A stretch of DNA of 64,000 nucleotides from Arachis hypogaea (GCF_003086295.3 NC_092051.1:68449772-68513771); one strand, 5' to 3'. Positions 31,723 to 42,954 are shown, numbered from the stretch's first letter. A program made the numbers and translations. Notes: generated from the sequence alone by a model not told the origin.

Positions 31723-31841
31723 AGGTGCGATCATACCAGCACTATTGCACAGGATCCCAACAGAACTCCGCAGTTAAGCGTGCTTGGGCGAGAGTAGTAC
31801 TAAAATGGGTGACTTCCTGGGAAGTCCTCGTGTTGCACCTG
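31723..31841 (+). rRNA. 5S rRNA copy 3
   Basis: CACTATTGCACAGGATCCCAA type; ACTAAAATGGG in the internal promoter region. Confidence 0.9.
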
Positions 31842-32022
31842 TTTTTTTTTTTTACGTCGTTCTTACCCTCGTTCTTTAAACGACGCTATCTTGAATGGTT
31901 TGGCTAAAGCGAGCCTTAATGACCTGATTTCCATTAAGCTCCCACGGGCCCGTAGGGCTTCGCAGCTCGCTTACCCTATGTCGCGACACATGCTTATGAT
32001 AATTGTGTGCGCATACTTTAAT

Positions 32023-32141
32023 AGGTGCGATCATACCAGCACTAATGCACCGGATCCCATCAAAACTCCGCCGTTAAGCGTGCTTAGGCGAGAGTAGTAC
32101 TATGATGGGTGACCTCCTGTGAAGTCCTCGTGTTGCACCTC
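32023..32141 (+). rRNA. 5S rRNA copy 4
   Basis: CATCAAAACTCCGCCGTT, ACTATGATGGG and CTCCTGTGAAG; terminator run follows. Confidence 0.9.
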
Positions 32142-32338
32142 TTTTTTCTTTTTTTTTCTTTTTTTTTACATCGTGCTTACCCTCGTTCTTTAAACGACGC
32201 TATCTTGAATTGTTTAGCTAAAGTGAGCTTTAATGACCTGATTTTCGGCAAGCTCGCACAGGCACCGCAGGACTTCGCAGCTCGACTTACCCTACGTCGC
32301 GAGACATGCTTATGATAATTGTGTGCGCATACTTTAAT

Positions 32339-32456
32339 AGGTGTGATCATACCAGCACTGTTGCACCGGATCCCAACAGAACTCTGTAGTTAAGCGTGCT
32401 TGGGCGAGAGTTGTACTAGGATGGGTGACCCCTGGGAAGTCCTCGGGTTACACCTC
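32339..32456 (+). rRNA. 5S rRNA copy 5, 118 nt
   Basis: One-base deletion in GGGTGACC-CCTGGG, inside the C box. CTGTTGCACC, CTCTGTAG and GGGTTACACC. Likely weak or inactive. Confidence 0.8.
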
Positions 32457-32638
32457 TTTTCTTTTTTACGTCATTCTTACCCTCGTTCTTTAAACGACGC
32501 TATCTTGAATAGTTTAGCTAAAGTGAGCCTCAATGACCTGATTTTCAAAAAGCTCGCACGTGCCCCGCAGGGCTTCGCAGCTCGACTTACCCTACGTCGC
32601 GAGACATGCTTATGATAATTGTGTGCGTATACTTTAAT

Positions 32639-32757
32639 AGGTGTGATCATACCAGCACTCGTGCACCGAATCCCATTAGAACTCCGCAGTTAAGCGTGCT
32701 CAAGCGAGAGTATTACTAGGATGGGTGACCTCCAGGGAAGTCCTCGTGATGTAACGT
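32639..32757 (+). rRNA. 5S rRNA copy 6, GATG-end variant
   Basis: 3' end reads GTGATGTAACG instead of GTGTTGCACC. CACTCGTGCACCGAATCCCATTAG and TATTACTAGG. Confidence 0.8.
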
Positions 32758-32940
32758 TTTTTTTTTTTTACGTCGTGCTTACCCTCTTTCTTTAAACGAC
32801 GCTATCTTGAATAGTTTAGCTAAAGTGAGCTTCAATGACCTGATTTTTGACAAGCTCGTACGGGCCCCGCAGGGCTTCGCAGCTAGACTTACCCTACGTC
32901 GCGAGACATGCTTATGATAATTGTGTGTGTATACTTTAAT

Positions 32941-33059
32941 AGGTGCGATCATACCAGCAGTAATGCACCAGATCCCATCAAAACTCCGCAGTTAAGCGTC
33001 CTTGGGCGAGCGTAGTACTAGGATGGGTGTCCTCCTGGGAAGTCCTCATGTTGCACCTC
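32941..33059 (+). rRNA. 5S rRNA copy 7
   Basis: CAGCAGTAATGCACCAGAT, CATCAAAAC, GGGTGTCCTCC; standard 3' end. Confidence 0.88.
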
Positions 33060-33241
33060 TTTTTTTTTTTACGTCGTGCTTACCCTCGTTCTTTAAACAA
33101 CGCTATCTTGAATTGTTTAGCTAAAGCGTGCCTCAATGACCTGATTTTCGACAATCTCGCACGGGGCCCGCAGGGTTTCGCAGCTCAACTTACACTACGT
33201 CACAAGACATGATTATGATAATTGTGTGCTTATACATTAAT

Positions 33242-33360
33242 AGGTGCGATCATACCAGCACTAATGCACCGGATCCCATCAGAACTCTGCAGTTAAGCGT
33301 GCTTGGGCAAGAGTAGTACTAGGATGGGTGACCTCCTGGGAAGTCCTCGTGTTGCACCTC
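33242..33360 (+). rRNA. 5S rRNA copy 8, near consensus
   Basis: Only GAACTCTGCAG and GGGCAAGAG differ from the commonest sequence. Confidence 0.93.
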
Positions 33361-33555
33361 TTTTTTCTTTTTTTTATTTTTTTTACGTCGTGCTTACCCT
33401 GATTCTTTAAACGACGCTATCTTAAATTGTTTAGCTAAAGCGAGCCTTCATGACCTGATTTTCGGCAAGCTCGCACGGGCCCCGCAGGGCTTCGCAGCTC
33501 GACTTACCCTACGTCGCGAGATATGCTTATGATAATTGTGTGCGCATACTTTAAT

Positions 33556-33674
33556 CGGTGCGATCATACCAGCACTATTGCACCGAATCCCAACAGAACT
33601 CTGCAGTTAAGCGTGCTTGAGCGAGAGTTGTACTAGGATGGGTGACCTCTTGGGATGTCCTCGGGTTGCACCTC
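33556..33674 (+). rRNA. 5S rRNA copy 9
   Basis: Starts CGGTGCGATC. CACTATTGCACCGAATCCCAA, TTGAGCGAGAGTTG and GGGATGTCCTCGGG; the 5' base and several others changed. Confidence 0.85.
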
Positions 33675-33856
33675 TTTTCTTTTTTACGTCGTTCTTACCC
33701 TCGTTCTTTAAACGACGCTATCTTGAATAGTTTAGCTAAGGTGAGCCTAAATGACCTTATTTTCGACAAGCTCGCACGTGCCCCGCAGGGCTTCGCAGCT
33801 CGACTTACCCTACGTTGCAAGACATGCTTATGATAATTGTGTGCGCATACTTTAAT

Positions 33857-33975
33857 AGCTATTATCATACCAGCACTCATGCACCGGATCCCATTAGAAC
33901 TCCGCATTTAAGCGTGCTTGAGCGAGAGTAGTACTAGGATGGGTGACCTCCTGGGAAGTCCTCGTGATGCAACGT
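33857..33975 (+). rRNA. 5S rRNA copy 10, GATG-end variant
   Basis: Starts AGCTATTATC. CACTCATGC, CATTAG, GCATTTAAGC in the A box and a GTGATGCAACG end. Confidence 0.8.
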
Positions 33976-34126
33976 TATTTTTTTTTACGTCATGCTTACC
34001 CTCGTTCTTTAAACGACGCTATCATGAATAGTTTGACAAGCTCGTACGGGCCACGCAAGGCTTCGCAGCGCGACATACCCTACGTCGCGGGGCATGCTTA
34101 TCATAATTGTGTGCGCATACTTTAAT

Positions 34127-34245
34127 AGATGCGATCATACCAGCACTAATGCACCTGATCCCATCAGAACTCCGCAGTTAAGCGTGCTTGGGCGAGAGTA
34201 GTACAAGGATGGGTGTCCTCCTGGGAAGTCCTCGTGTTGCACCTC
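34127..34245 (+). rRNA. 5S rRNA copy 11
   Basis: Starts AGATGCGATC; GCACCTGAT, TACAAGGATGGGTGTCC otherwise consensus. Confidence 0.9.
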
Positions 34246-34427
34246 TTTTTTTTTTTAGGTCCTGCTTACCCTCGTTCTTTAAACGATGCTATCTTGAATT
34301 GTTTAGCTAAAGCGAGCCTCAATGACCTGATTTTCGACAAGCTCGCACGGGCCCCACAGGATTTCGCAGCTCAACTTACCCTACGTCGCAAGATATGATT
34401 ATGATAATTGTGTGCGCATACTTTAAT

Positions 34428-34546
34428 AGGTGCGATCATACCAGCACTAATGCACCGGATCCCATCAGAACTCCGCAGTTAAGCGTGCTTTGGCGAGAGT
34501 AGTACTAGGATGGGTGACCTCCTGGAAAGTCCTCCTGTTGCACCTC
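34428..34546 (+). rRNA. 5S rRNA copy 12
   Basis: Near consensus, with CTTTGGCG and TGGAAAGTCCTCCTG. Confidence 0.92.
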
Positions 34547-34742
34547 TTTTTTCTTTTTTTTCTTTTTTTTTTACGTCGAGCTTACCCTCGTTCTTTAAAC
34601 ACGCTATCTTGAATTATTTAGCTAAAGCAAGCCTTAATGACCTGATTTTCGGCAAGTTTGCACGGGCCCCGCAGGGTTTCGCAGCTCAACTTACCCTACG
34701 TCGCGAGACATGCTTATGATAATTGTGTGCGCATACTTTAAT

Positions 34743-34861
34743 AGGTGCTATCATACCAGCACTAATGCACTGGATCCCATCAGAACTCCGCAGTTAAGCG
34801 TGCTTGGATGAGAGGAGTACTAGGATGGGTTACCTCCAAGGAAGTCCTCGTGTTGCACCTC
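34743..34861 (+). rRNA. 5S rRNA copy 13
   Basis: GTGCTATC, GCACTGG, GGATGAGAGGAGT and GGGTTACCTCCAAGG; C box changed. Confidence 0.85.
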
Positions 34862-35043
34862 TTTTTTTTTTTACGTCGTGCTTACCCTCGTTCTTTAAAC
34901 GACGCAATCTTGAATAGTTTAGCTAAAGCGAGCCTCAATGACCTGATTTTCGACAAGCTCGCACGGGCTCCGCAGGGCTTCGCAGCTTGACTTACCCTAC
35001 GTCGCGAGACGTACTTATGATAATTGTGTGCGCATACTTTAAT

Positions 35044-35162
35044 AGGTGAGATCATACTAGCACTCATGCACCGGATCCCATTAGAACTCCGTAGTTAAGC
35101 ATGCTTGAGCGAGAGTAGTACTAAGATGGGTGACCTCCTGGGAAGTCTTTATGATGCAACGT
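35044..35162 (+). rRNA. 5S rRNA copy 14, GATG-end variant
   Basis: GTGAGATCATACTAG, CTCCGTAGTTAAGCATGC and a TATGATGCAACG end. Confidence 0.8.
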
Positions 35163-35343
35163 TTTTTTTTTTACGTCGTGCTTACCCTCGTTCTTTAAAT
35201 GACTCTATCTTGAATAGTTTAGCTAAAGCGCGCCTCAATGACCTTATTTTCGACAAGCTCGTATGGGCCCCGCAGGGCTTTGCAGCTTGACTTACCCTAT
35301 ATCGCAAGACATGATTATGATAATTGTGCGCGCATACTTTAAT

Positions 35344-35462
35344 AGGTGCGATCATACCAGCACTAATGCACCGGATCCCATCAGAACTCCGCAGTTAAGC
35401 GTTCTTCGGTGAGAGTAGTATTAGGATAGGTGACCTCCTAGGAAGTCCTCGTGTTGCACCTC
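35344..35462 (+). rRNA. 5S rRNA copy 15, TTCTTCGG type
   Basis: AAGCGTTCTTCGGTGAG, TATTAGGATAGG and CTCCTAGG. Shares these with copies 18, 20 and 25. Confidence 0.85.
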
Positions 35463-35652
35463 TTTTTTTTTTCTTTTTCTTACGTCGTGCATACCCTCGT
35501 TCTTTAAACGACGCTATCTTGAATTGTTTAGCTAAAGCGAGACTTAATGACCTGATTTTCGGCATGCTCGCACGGGCCCCGCAGGGTTTCGCAGCTCGAT
35601 TTACCCTACGTCGCGACACATGCTTATCATAATTTTGTGCGCATACTTTAAT

Positions 35653-35771
35653 AGGTGCGATCATACCAGCACTAATGCACCGGATCCCATCAAAACTCTG
35701 CAGTTAAGCGTGCTAGGGTGAGAGTTGTACTAGGATGGGTTACCTCCTAGGAAGTCCTCGTGTTGCACTTC
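35653..35771 (+). rRNA. 5S rRNA copy 16, GGGTTACC type
   Basis: CTCTGCAG, GGGTGAGAG, GGGTTACCTCCTAGG and GCACTTC, as in copies 19, 21 and 23. Confidence 0.85.
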
Positions 35772-35954
35772 TCTTTTTTTTTTACGTCGTTCTTACCCTC
35801 GTTCTTTAAACGACGCTATCTTGAATAGTTTAGCAAAAGCGAGCCTCTTTGACCTGATTTTCTGCAAGCTCGCACGGGCCCCGCAAGGCTTTGCAGCCCG
35901 ACTTACCCTACGTCGCGAGACATGCTTATGATAATTGTGTCCGCATACTTTAAT

Positions 35955-36073
35955 AGGTGTGATCATACCAGCACTAATGCATCGGATACCATTAGAACTC
36001 CGCAGTTAAGCGTGCTTGGGCGAGAGTAGTACTAGGATGGGTGACCTCCTGGGAATTCCTCGTGTTGCACCAC
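35955..36073 (+). rRNA. 5S rRNA copy 17
   Basis: GTGTGATC, GCATCGGATACCATTAG and TGGGAATTCC. Confidence 0.88.
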
Positions 36074-36255
36074 TTTTTTTTTTTACGTCGTGCTTACTCT
36101 CATTCTTTACACGACGCTATCTTGAATTGTTTAGCTAAAGCGAGCCTCAATGACCTGATTTTCGACAAGTTCGCACTGGCCCCGCAGGGTTTCGCAGCTC
36201 AACTTACCCTATGTCGCAAGACATGATTATGATAATTGTGTGCGCATACTTTAAT

Positions 36256-36374
36256 AGGTGTGATCATACCAGCACTTATACACCGGATCCCATCAGAACT
36301 CCGCAGTTAAGCGTTCTTCGGCGAGAGTAGTATTAGGATGGGTGACCTCCTGGGAAGTCCTTGTGTTGCACCTC
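36256..36374 (+). rRNA. 5S rRNA copy 18, TTCTTCGG type
   Basis: CACTTATACACC, GCGTTCTTCGGCGAG and TATTAGG. Confidence 0.87.
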
Positions 36375-36570
36375 TTTTTTCTTTTTTTTTTTTTTTTTTA
36401 CGTCGTGCTTACCCTCGTTCTTTAAACGACGCTATCTTGAATTGTTTAGCTAAATCGAGCCTTCATGACCTGATTTTGGGCAAGCTCGCACGGGCCCCGC
36501 AGGGTTTCACAGCTCGATTTACCCTACGTCGCGACACATGCTTATGATAATTTTGTGCGCATACTTTAAT

Positions 36571-36689
36571 AGGTGCGATCATACCAGCAGTAATGCACCG
36601 GATCCCATCAGAACTCTGCAGTTAAGCGTGCTTGGGTGAGAGTAGTACTAGGATGGGTTACCTCCTAGGAAGTCCTCGTGTTGCACTTC
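36571..36689 (+). rRNA. 5S rRNA copy 19, GGGTTACC type
   Basis: GCAGTAATG, CTCTGCAG, GGGTTACCTCCTAGG and GCACTTC. Confidence 0.87.
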
Positions 36690-36869
36690 TTTTTTTTTAC
36701 GCCGTGCTTACCCTCGTTCTTTAAACGACGCTATCTTGAATTGTTTAGCTAAAGCGAGCCTCAATGACCTGATTTTTGACAAGTTCGCACGGGCCCCGCA
36801 GGGTTTCGCAGCTCAACTTACCCTATGTTGCAGGACATGATTATGATAATTTCGTGCGCATACTTTAAT

Positions 36870-36988
36870 AGGTGCGACCATACCAGCACTAATGCACCGG
36901 ATCCCATCAGAACTCCGTAGTTAAGCGTTCTTCGGCGAGAGTAGTATTAAGATGGGTGACCTCCTGGGAAGTCCTCGTGTTGCACCTC
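36870..36988 (+). rRNA. 5S rRNA copy 20, TTCTTCGG type
   Basis: GCGACCATACC, CTCCGTAG and TATTAAGATGGG. Confidence 0.87.
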
Positions 36989-37176
36989 TTTTTTCTTTTT
37001 TTTTTACGTCGTGCTTACCCTCGTTCTTTAAACGACGCTATCTTGAATTGTTTAGCTAAAGCGAGCATTAATGACCTGATTTTCGGCAAGCTCGCACGGG
37101 CCCTGCAGGGTTTCGCAGCTCGATTTACCCTACGTCGCGACACATGCTTATGATAATTTTGTGCGCATACTTTAAT

Positions 37177-37295
37177 AGGTGCGATCATACCAGCACTAAT
37201 GCACCGGATCCCATCAGAACTCTGCAGTTAAGCGTGCTTGAGTGAGAGTAGTACTAGGATGGATTACCTCCTAGGAAGTCCTCGTGTTGCACTTC
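37177..37295 (+). rRNA. 5S rRNA copy 21, GGATTACC type
   Basis: CTCTGCAG, TTGAGTGAG and GGATGGATTACC. Confidence 0.87.
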
Positions 37296-37476
37296 TTTTT
37301 TTTTTACGTCGTTCTTACCCTCGTTCTTTAAACGACGCTATCTTGAATTGTTTAGCTAAAGCGAGCCTCATTGACCTGACTTTCTGCAAGTTCGCACGGG
37401 CCCCGCAAGGCTTTGCAGCTCGACTTACCCTACGTCGCGAGACATGCTTATGATAATTGTATGCGCATACTTTAAT

Positions 37477-37595
37477 AGGTGTGATCACACCAGCACTAAT
37501 GCATCGGATCCCATTAGAACTCCGCAGTTAAGCGTGCTTGGGGGAGAGTAGTACTAAGATGGGTGACCTCCTGGGAAGTCCTCGTGTTGAACCTC
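37477..37595 (+). rRNA. 5S rRNA copy 22
   Basis: GTGTGATCACACC, GCATCGG, GGGGGAGAG, CTAAGATGGG and GTTGAACC; same type as copy 17. Confidence 0.85.
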
Positions 37596-37777
37596 TTTTT
37601 TTTTTTACGTCGTGCTTACCCTTGTTCTTTAAACGACGTTATCTTGAATTGTTTAGCTAAAGCGAGCCTCAATGACCTCATTTTCGATAAGTTCACACGG
37701 GCCCCGCAGGGTTTCGCAGCTCAACTTACCCTATGTCGCAAGACATGATTATGATAATTGTGTGCGCATACTTTAAT

Positions 37778-37896
37778 AGGTGCGATCATACCAGCACTAA
37801 TGCACCGGATCCCATCAGAACTCTGCAGTTAAGCGTGCTTGGGTGAGAGTCGTACTAGGATGGGTTACCTCCTAGGAAGTCCTCGTGTTGCACTTC
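37778..37896 (+). rRNA. 5S rRNA copy 23, GGGTTACC type
   Basis: CTCTGCAG, GAGTCGTAC and GGGTTACCTCCTAGG. Confidence 0.87.
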
Positions 37897-38077
37897 TTTT
37901 TTTTTTACATCGTTCTTACCCTAGTTCTTTAAATGACGCTATCTTGAATAGTTTAGCAAAAGCGAGCCTCATTGACCTGATTTTTGACAAGCTCGCACGG
38001 GCCCCGCAAGGCTTTGCAGCTCGACTTACCCTATGTCGCGAGACATGCTTATGATAATTATGTGCGCATACTTTAAT

Positions 38078-38196
38078 AGGTGTGATCATACCAGCACTAA
38101 TGCACCGGATCCTATCAGAACTCTGCAGTTAAGCGTGCTTGGGCGAGAGTAGTACTAGGATGGGTGACCTCCTGGGAAGTGCTCGTGTTGCACCTC
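38078..38196 (+). rRNA. 5S rRNA copy 24
   Basis: GTGTGATC, GGATCCTATC, CTCTGCAG and AAGTGCTCG; C box intact. Confidence 0.9.
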
Positions 38197-38381
38197 TTTT
38201 TTTTCTTTTACGTCGTGCTTACACTCGTTCTTTAAACGACGCTATCTTGAATTGTTTAGCTAAAGCGAGCCTCAATGACCTTATTTTCGACAAGTTCACA
38301 CGGGACCCCGCAGGGTTTCGCAGCTCAACTTACCCTATGTCGCAAGACATGATTATGATAATTCTGTGCGCATACTTTAAT

Positions 38382-38500
38382 AGGTGCGATCATACCAGCA
38401 CTAATGCACCGGATCCCATCAGAACTCCTCAGTTAAGCGTTCTTCGGGGAGAGTAGTATTATGATGGGTGACCTCCTGGGAAGTCCTCGTGTTGCACCTC
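38382..38500 (+). rRNA. 5S rRNA copy 25, TTCTTCGG type
   Basis: CTCCTCAG, TTCTTCGGGGAG and TATTATGATGGG. Confidence 0.86.
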
Positions 38501-38695
38501 TTTTTTCTTTTTTTTATTTTTTTTACGTCGTCCCTACCCTCGTTATTTAAACGACGCTATCTTGAATAGTTTAGCTAAAGCGAGCCTCATTGACCTGATT
38601 TTCTGCAAGCTCGCACGGGCCCCGCAAGGCTTTGCAGCTCGACTTACCCTACGCCACGAGACATGCTTATGATAATTGTGTACGCATACTTTAAT

Positions 38696-38814
38696 AGGTG
38701 CGATCATACCAGCACGAATGCACCGGATCCCATCAGAACTCCGCAGTTAAGCGTGCATGGGCGAGAGTAGTACTAGGATGGGTGACCTCCTGGAAAGTCC
38801 TCGTGTTGCACCTC
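38696..38814 (+). rRNA. 5S rRNA copy 26
   Basis: GCACGAATGC, CGTGCATGGG and TGGAAAGTCC, otherwise consensus. Confidence 0.9.
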
Positions 38815-39003
38815 TTTTTCCTTTTTTTTTTTTACATCGTGCTTACCCTCACTCTTTAAACGACGCTATCTTGAATATTTTAGCTAAAGCAAGCCTTAAT
38901 GACCTGATTTTCGGCAAGCTCCCACGGGCGCGTAGGGCTTCGCAGCTCGACTTACCCTACGTCGCGACACAAGCTTATGATAATTGTGTGCGCATACTTT
39001 AAT

Positions 39004-39122
39004 AGGTGCGATCATACCAGCACTATTGCACCGGATCCCAACAGAACTCCGCAGTTAAGCGTGCTTGGGCGATAGTAGTACTAAAATGGGTGACCTCCTG
39101 GGAAGTCCTCGTGTTGCAGCTG
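39004..39122 (+). rRNA. 5S rRNA copy 27
   Basis: CACTATTG, CCAACAG, GCGATAG, ACTAAAATGGG and TTGCAGCTG; like copies 3 and 42. Confidence 0.87.
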
Positions 39123-39302
39123 CTTTTTTTTTGCGTCGTTCTTACCCTCGTTCTTTAAACGACGCTATCTTGAATAGTTTAGCTAAAGCGAGCCTTAATG
39201 ACCTGATTTTCGGCAAGCTCCCACGGGCCCATAGGGTTTCGCAGCTAGACTTACCCTATGTCGCGACACATGCTTATGATAATTTTGTGCGCATACTTTG
39301 AT

Positions 39303-39421
39303 AGGTGCGATCATACCAGCACTAATGCACCGGATCCCATCAAAACTCCGCCGTTAAGCGTGCTTGGGCGAGAGTAGTACTAGGATGGGTGACCTCCTCA
39401 GAAGTCCTCGTGTTGCACCTC
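39303..39421 (+). rRNA. 5S rRNA copy 28
   Basis: CATCAAAACTCCGCCG as in copy 4, and CTCCTCAGAAG. Confidence 0.9.
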
Positions 39422-39611
39422 TTTTCTTTTTCTTTTTTTTAAGTCGTGCTTACCCTTGTTCTTTAATCGACGCTATCTTGAATTGTTTAGCTACAGCGAG
39501 CCTCAATGACCTAATTTTTTACAAGCTCGCACGGTCCCCGCAGGGTTTCGCAGCTCAACTTACCCTACGTCGCAAGACATGATTATGATAATTGTGTGCG
39601 CATACTTTAAC

Positions 39612-39730
39612 AGAGGCGATCATACCAGCACTAATGCACCGGATCCCATCAGAACTCCACAGTTCAGCGTGCTTAGGAGATAGTAGTACTTGGATGGGTG
39701 ACCTCTTGTGAAGTCCTCGTGTTGCACCTC
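39612..39730 (+). rRNA. 5S rRNA copy 29, diverged
   Basis: Starts AGAGGCGATC. CTCCACAGTTCAGC alters the A box; AGGAGATAG and ACTTGGATGG. Possibly inactive. Confidence 0.8.
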
Positions 39731-39923
39731 TTTTTTCTTTTTCTATTTTTTTACGTCGTTCTTACCCTCGTTCTTTAAACGACGCTATCTTGAATAGTTT
39801 AGCTAAAGCGAGCTTCAATGACCTGATTTTCGGCAAGCTCGCACGGGCCCCGCAGGGCTTCGCAGCTCGACTTACCCTACGTCGCAAGACATGCTTATGA
39901 TAATTGTGTGCGCATACTTTAAT

Positions 39924-40041
39924 AGGTGTCATCATACCAGCACTCATCACCAGATCCCATTAGAACTCCGCGGTTAAGCGTGCTTGAGCGAGAGTAGTAC
40001 TAGGATGGGTGACCTCCTGGGAAGTCCTTGTGACGCAACGT
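39924..40041 (+). rRNA. 5S rRNA copy 30, GATG-end-like variant, 118 nt
   Basis: CACTCAT-CACCAG has a one-base deletion. CATTAG, CGCGGTTAAG and GTGACGCAACG. Confidence 0.78.
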
Positions 40042-40223
40042 TTTTTTTTTTTACGTCATGCTTACCCTCGTTGTTTAAACGACGCTATCTTGAATTGTTT
40101 AGCTAAAGCGAGCCTCAATGACCTGATTTTCAACAAGCTCGCACGGGCCCCGCAGGGTTTCGCAGCTCAACTTACCCTATGTCGCTAGACATGATTATGA
40201 TAATTGTGTGCGCATACTTTAAT

Positions 40224-40342
40224 AGGTGCGATCATAACAGCACTAATGCACCGGATCCCATCAGAACTCCGCATTTAAGCGTGCTTCGACGAGAGTAGTA
40301 TTAGGATGGGTGACCTCCTGAGAAGTCCTCGTGTTGCACCTC
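40224..40342 (+). rRNA. 5S rRNA copy 31
   Basis: CATAACAGC, GCATTTAAGC, TTCGACG and TATTAGG; same type as copy 35, 1213 bp later. Confidence 0.85.
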
Positions 40343-40540
40343 TTTTTTCTTTTTTTTTTCTTTTTTTTAACGTCGTGCTTACCCTCGTTCTTTAAACGAC
40401 GCTATCTTGAATTGTTTAGCTAAAGCGAGCCTTAATAACGTGATTTTCGGCAAGCTCGCACGGGCCCCGTAGGGTTTCGCATCTCGACTTACCCTACGTC
40501 GCGAGACAGGCTTATGATAATTGTGTGTGCATACTTTAAT

Positions 40541-40659
40541 AGGTGCGATCAACCCAACACTGTTGCACCCGATCCCAACAGAACTCTGCAGTTAGGCGTG
40601 CTTGGGGGAGAGTTGTACTAGGATGGGTGACCTCCTGGGAAGTCCTCGAGTCGCACCTC
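40541..40659 (+). rRNA. 5S rRNA copy 32, diverged
   Basis: GATCAACCCAACACTGTTGCACCC and GTTAGGCGTGC; copy 36 is its less damaged twin. Confidence 0.8.
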
Positions 40660-40841
40660 TTTTTTTTTTTACGTTGTTCTTACCCTCGTTCTTTAAACGA
40701 CCCTATCTTGAATAGTTTAGCTAAAGCGACCCTCAATGACCTAATTTTCGGCAAGCTCGCACGGGCTCCGCAGGGCTTCGCAGCTCAACTTACCCTACGT
40801 CGCGAGACATGCTTATGATAATTGTGTGCACATACTTTAAT

Positions 40842-40960
40842 AGGTATGATCATACCAACACTCATGCACCGGATCCCATTAGAACTCCGCAGTTAAGCGT
40901 GCTTGAGCGAGAGTAGTACTAAGATGGATGATCTCCTGGGAAGTCCTTGTGATGCAACGT
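40842..40960 (+). rRNA. 5S rRNA copy 33, GATG-end variant
   Basis: GTATGATC, CCAACACTCATG, CTAAGATGGATGATCTCC and GATGCAACG; matched by copy 38. Confidence 0.82.
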
Positions 40961-41139
40961 TTTTTTTTACATCGTGTTTACCCTCGTTCTTTAAACGACG
41001 CTATCTTGAATTGTTTAGCTAAAGCGACCCTCAATGACCTGATTTTCGGCAAGCTCGCACGGGCTCCGCAGGGCTTCGCAGCTCGACTTACCCTACGTCG
41101 CGAGACATGCTTATGATAATTGTGTGCGCATACTTTAAT

Positions 41140-41258
41140 AGGTGTGATCATACCAGCACTCATGCACCGGATCCCATTAGAACTCCGCAGTTAAGCGTGC
41201 TTGAGCGAGAGTAGTACTAAGATGGGTGACCTCCTGGGAAGTCCTTGTGATGCAACAT
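41140..41258 (+). rRNA. 5S rRNA copy 34, GATG-end variant
   Basis: CACTCATGC, CATTAG, TTGAGCG, CTAAGATGGG and GATGCAACA; matched by copy 39. Confidence 0.82.
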
Positions 41259-41436
41259 TTTTTTTACATCGTGTTTACCCTCGTTCTTCAAACGACGCTA
41301 TCTTGAATAGTTTAGATAAAGCGAGCCTCAATGACCTGATTTTCGACAAGCTCGTACGGGCCCCACAGGGCTTCGTAGCTCGACTTACACTACGTCGTAA
41401 GACATGATTATGATAATTGTGTGCGCATACTTTAAT

Positions 41437-41555
41437 AGGTGCGATTGTAACAGCATTAATGCACCGGATCCCATCAGAACTCCGCATTTAAGCGTGCTTC
41501 GGCGAGAGTAGTATTAGGATGGGTGACCTCCTAGGAAGTCCTCGTGTTGCACCTC
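41437..41555 (+). rRNA. 5S rRNA copy 35
   Basis: GCGATTGTAACAGCATTAATG, GCATTTAAGC and TATTAGG. Confidence 0.83.
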
Positions 41556-41753
41556 TTTTTTCTTTTTTTTTCTTTTTTTTTAACGTCGTGCTTACCCTCG
41601 TTCTTTAAACGACGCTATCTTGAATTGTTTAGCTAAAGCGAGCCTTAATGACGTGATTTTCGGCAAGCTGACACGGGCCCCGCAGGGTTTCAAAGCTCGA
41701 CTTACCCTACGTCGCGAGACATGCTTATGATAATTGTGTGTGCATACTTTAAT

Positions 41754-41872
41754 AGGTGCGATCATACCAACACTGTTGCACCGGATCCCAACAGAACTCT
41801 GCAGTTAAGCGTGCTTGGGCGAGAGTTGTACTAGGATGGGTGACCTCCTGGGAAGTCCTCGTGTTGCACCTC
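41754..41872 (+). rRNA. 5S rRNA copy 36
   Basis: CCAACACTGTTG, CCAACAG, CTCTGCAG and GAGTTGTAC; C box intact. Confidence 0.88.
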
Positions 41873-42058
41873 TTTTTTTTTTATTTTACGTCGTGCTTAC
41901 CCTTGTTCTTTAAACGACGCTATCTTGAATAGTTTAGCTAAAGCGAGTCTCAATGACCTGATTTAAGGCAAGCTCGCACGGGCCCCGCAAGGATTCGCAG
42001 CTCGACTTACCCTACATCGCGAGACATTCTTATGATAATTATGTGCGTGTATTTTAAT

Positions 42059-42177
42059 AGGTGCGATCATACCAGCAATAATGCACCGGATCCCATCAGA
42101 ACTCCACAGTTAAGCGTGCTTGGGCGAGAGTAGTACTAGGATGGGTGACCTCCTGGGAAGTCCTCATGTTGCACCTC
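42059..42177 (+). rRNA. 5S rRNA copy 37, near consensus
   Basis: Only GCAATAATG, CTCCACAG and CTCATG differ. Confidence 0.92.
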
Positions 42178-42358
42178 TTTTTTTTTTACGTTGTTCTTAC
42201 CCTCGTTCTTTAAACGACCCTATCTTGAATAGTTTAGCTAAAGCGACCCTCAATGACCTAATTTTCGACAAGCTCGCACGGGCTCCGCAGGGCTTCCCAG
42301 CTCGACTTACCCTACGTCGCGAGACATGCTTATGATAATTGTGTGCGCATACTTTAAT

Positions 42359-42477
42359 AGGTGCGATCATACCAGCACTCATGCACCGGATCCCATTAGA
42401 ACTCCGCAGTTAAGCGTGCTTGAGCGAGAGTAGTACTAAGATGGATGATCTCCTGGGAAGTCCTTGTGATGCAACGT
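42359..42477 (+). rRNA. 5S rRNA copy 38, GATG-end variant
   Basis: CACTCATGC, CATTAG, CTAAGATGGATGATCTCC and GATGCAACG. Confidence 0.82.
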
Positions 42478-42656
42478 TTTTTTTTACATCTTGTTTACCC
42501 TCGTTCTTTAAATGTCGCTATCTTGAATTGTTTAGCTAAAGCGACCCTCAATGACCTGATTTTCGGCAAGCTCGCACGGGCTCCGCAGGGCTTCGCAGCT
42601 CGACTTACCCTTCGTCGCGAGACATGCTTATGATAATTGTGTGCGCATACTTTAAC

Positions 42657-42775
42657 AGGTGTGATCATACCAGCACTCATGCACCGGATCCCATTAGAAC
42701 TCTGCAGTTAAGCGTGCTTGAGCGAGAGTAGTACTAAGATGGGTGACCTCCTGGGAAGTCCTTGTGATGCAACAT
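42657..42775 (+). rRNA. 5S rRNA copy 39, GATG-end variant
   Basis: GTGTGATC, CTCTGCAG, CTAAGATGGG and GATGCAACA. Confidence 0.82.
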
Positions 42776-42954
42776 TTTTTTTTACATCATGTTTACCCTC
42801 GTTCTTCAAATGACGCTATCTTAAATAGTTTAGATAAAGCGAGCCTCAATGACCTGATTTTCGACAAGCTCGTATGGGCCCCACAGGGCTTCGCAACTCG
42901 ACTTACACTACGTCGCAAGACATGATTATGATAATTGTGTGCGCATATTTTAAT

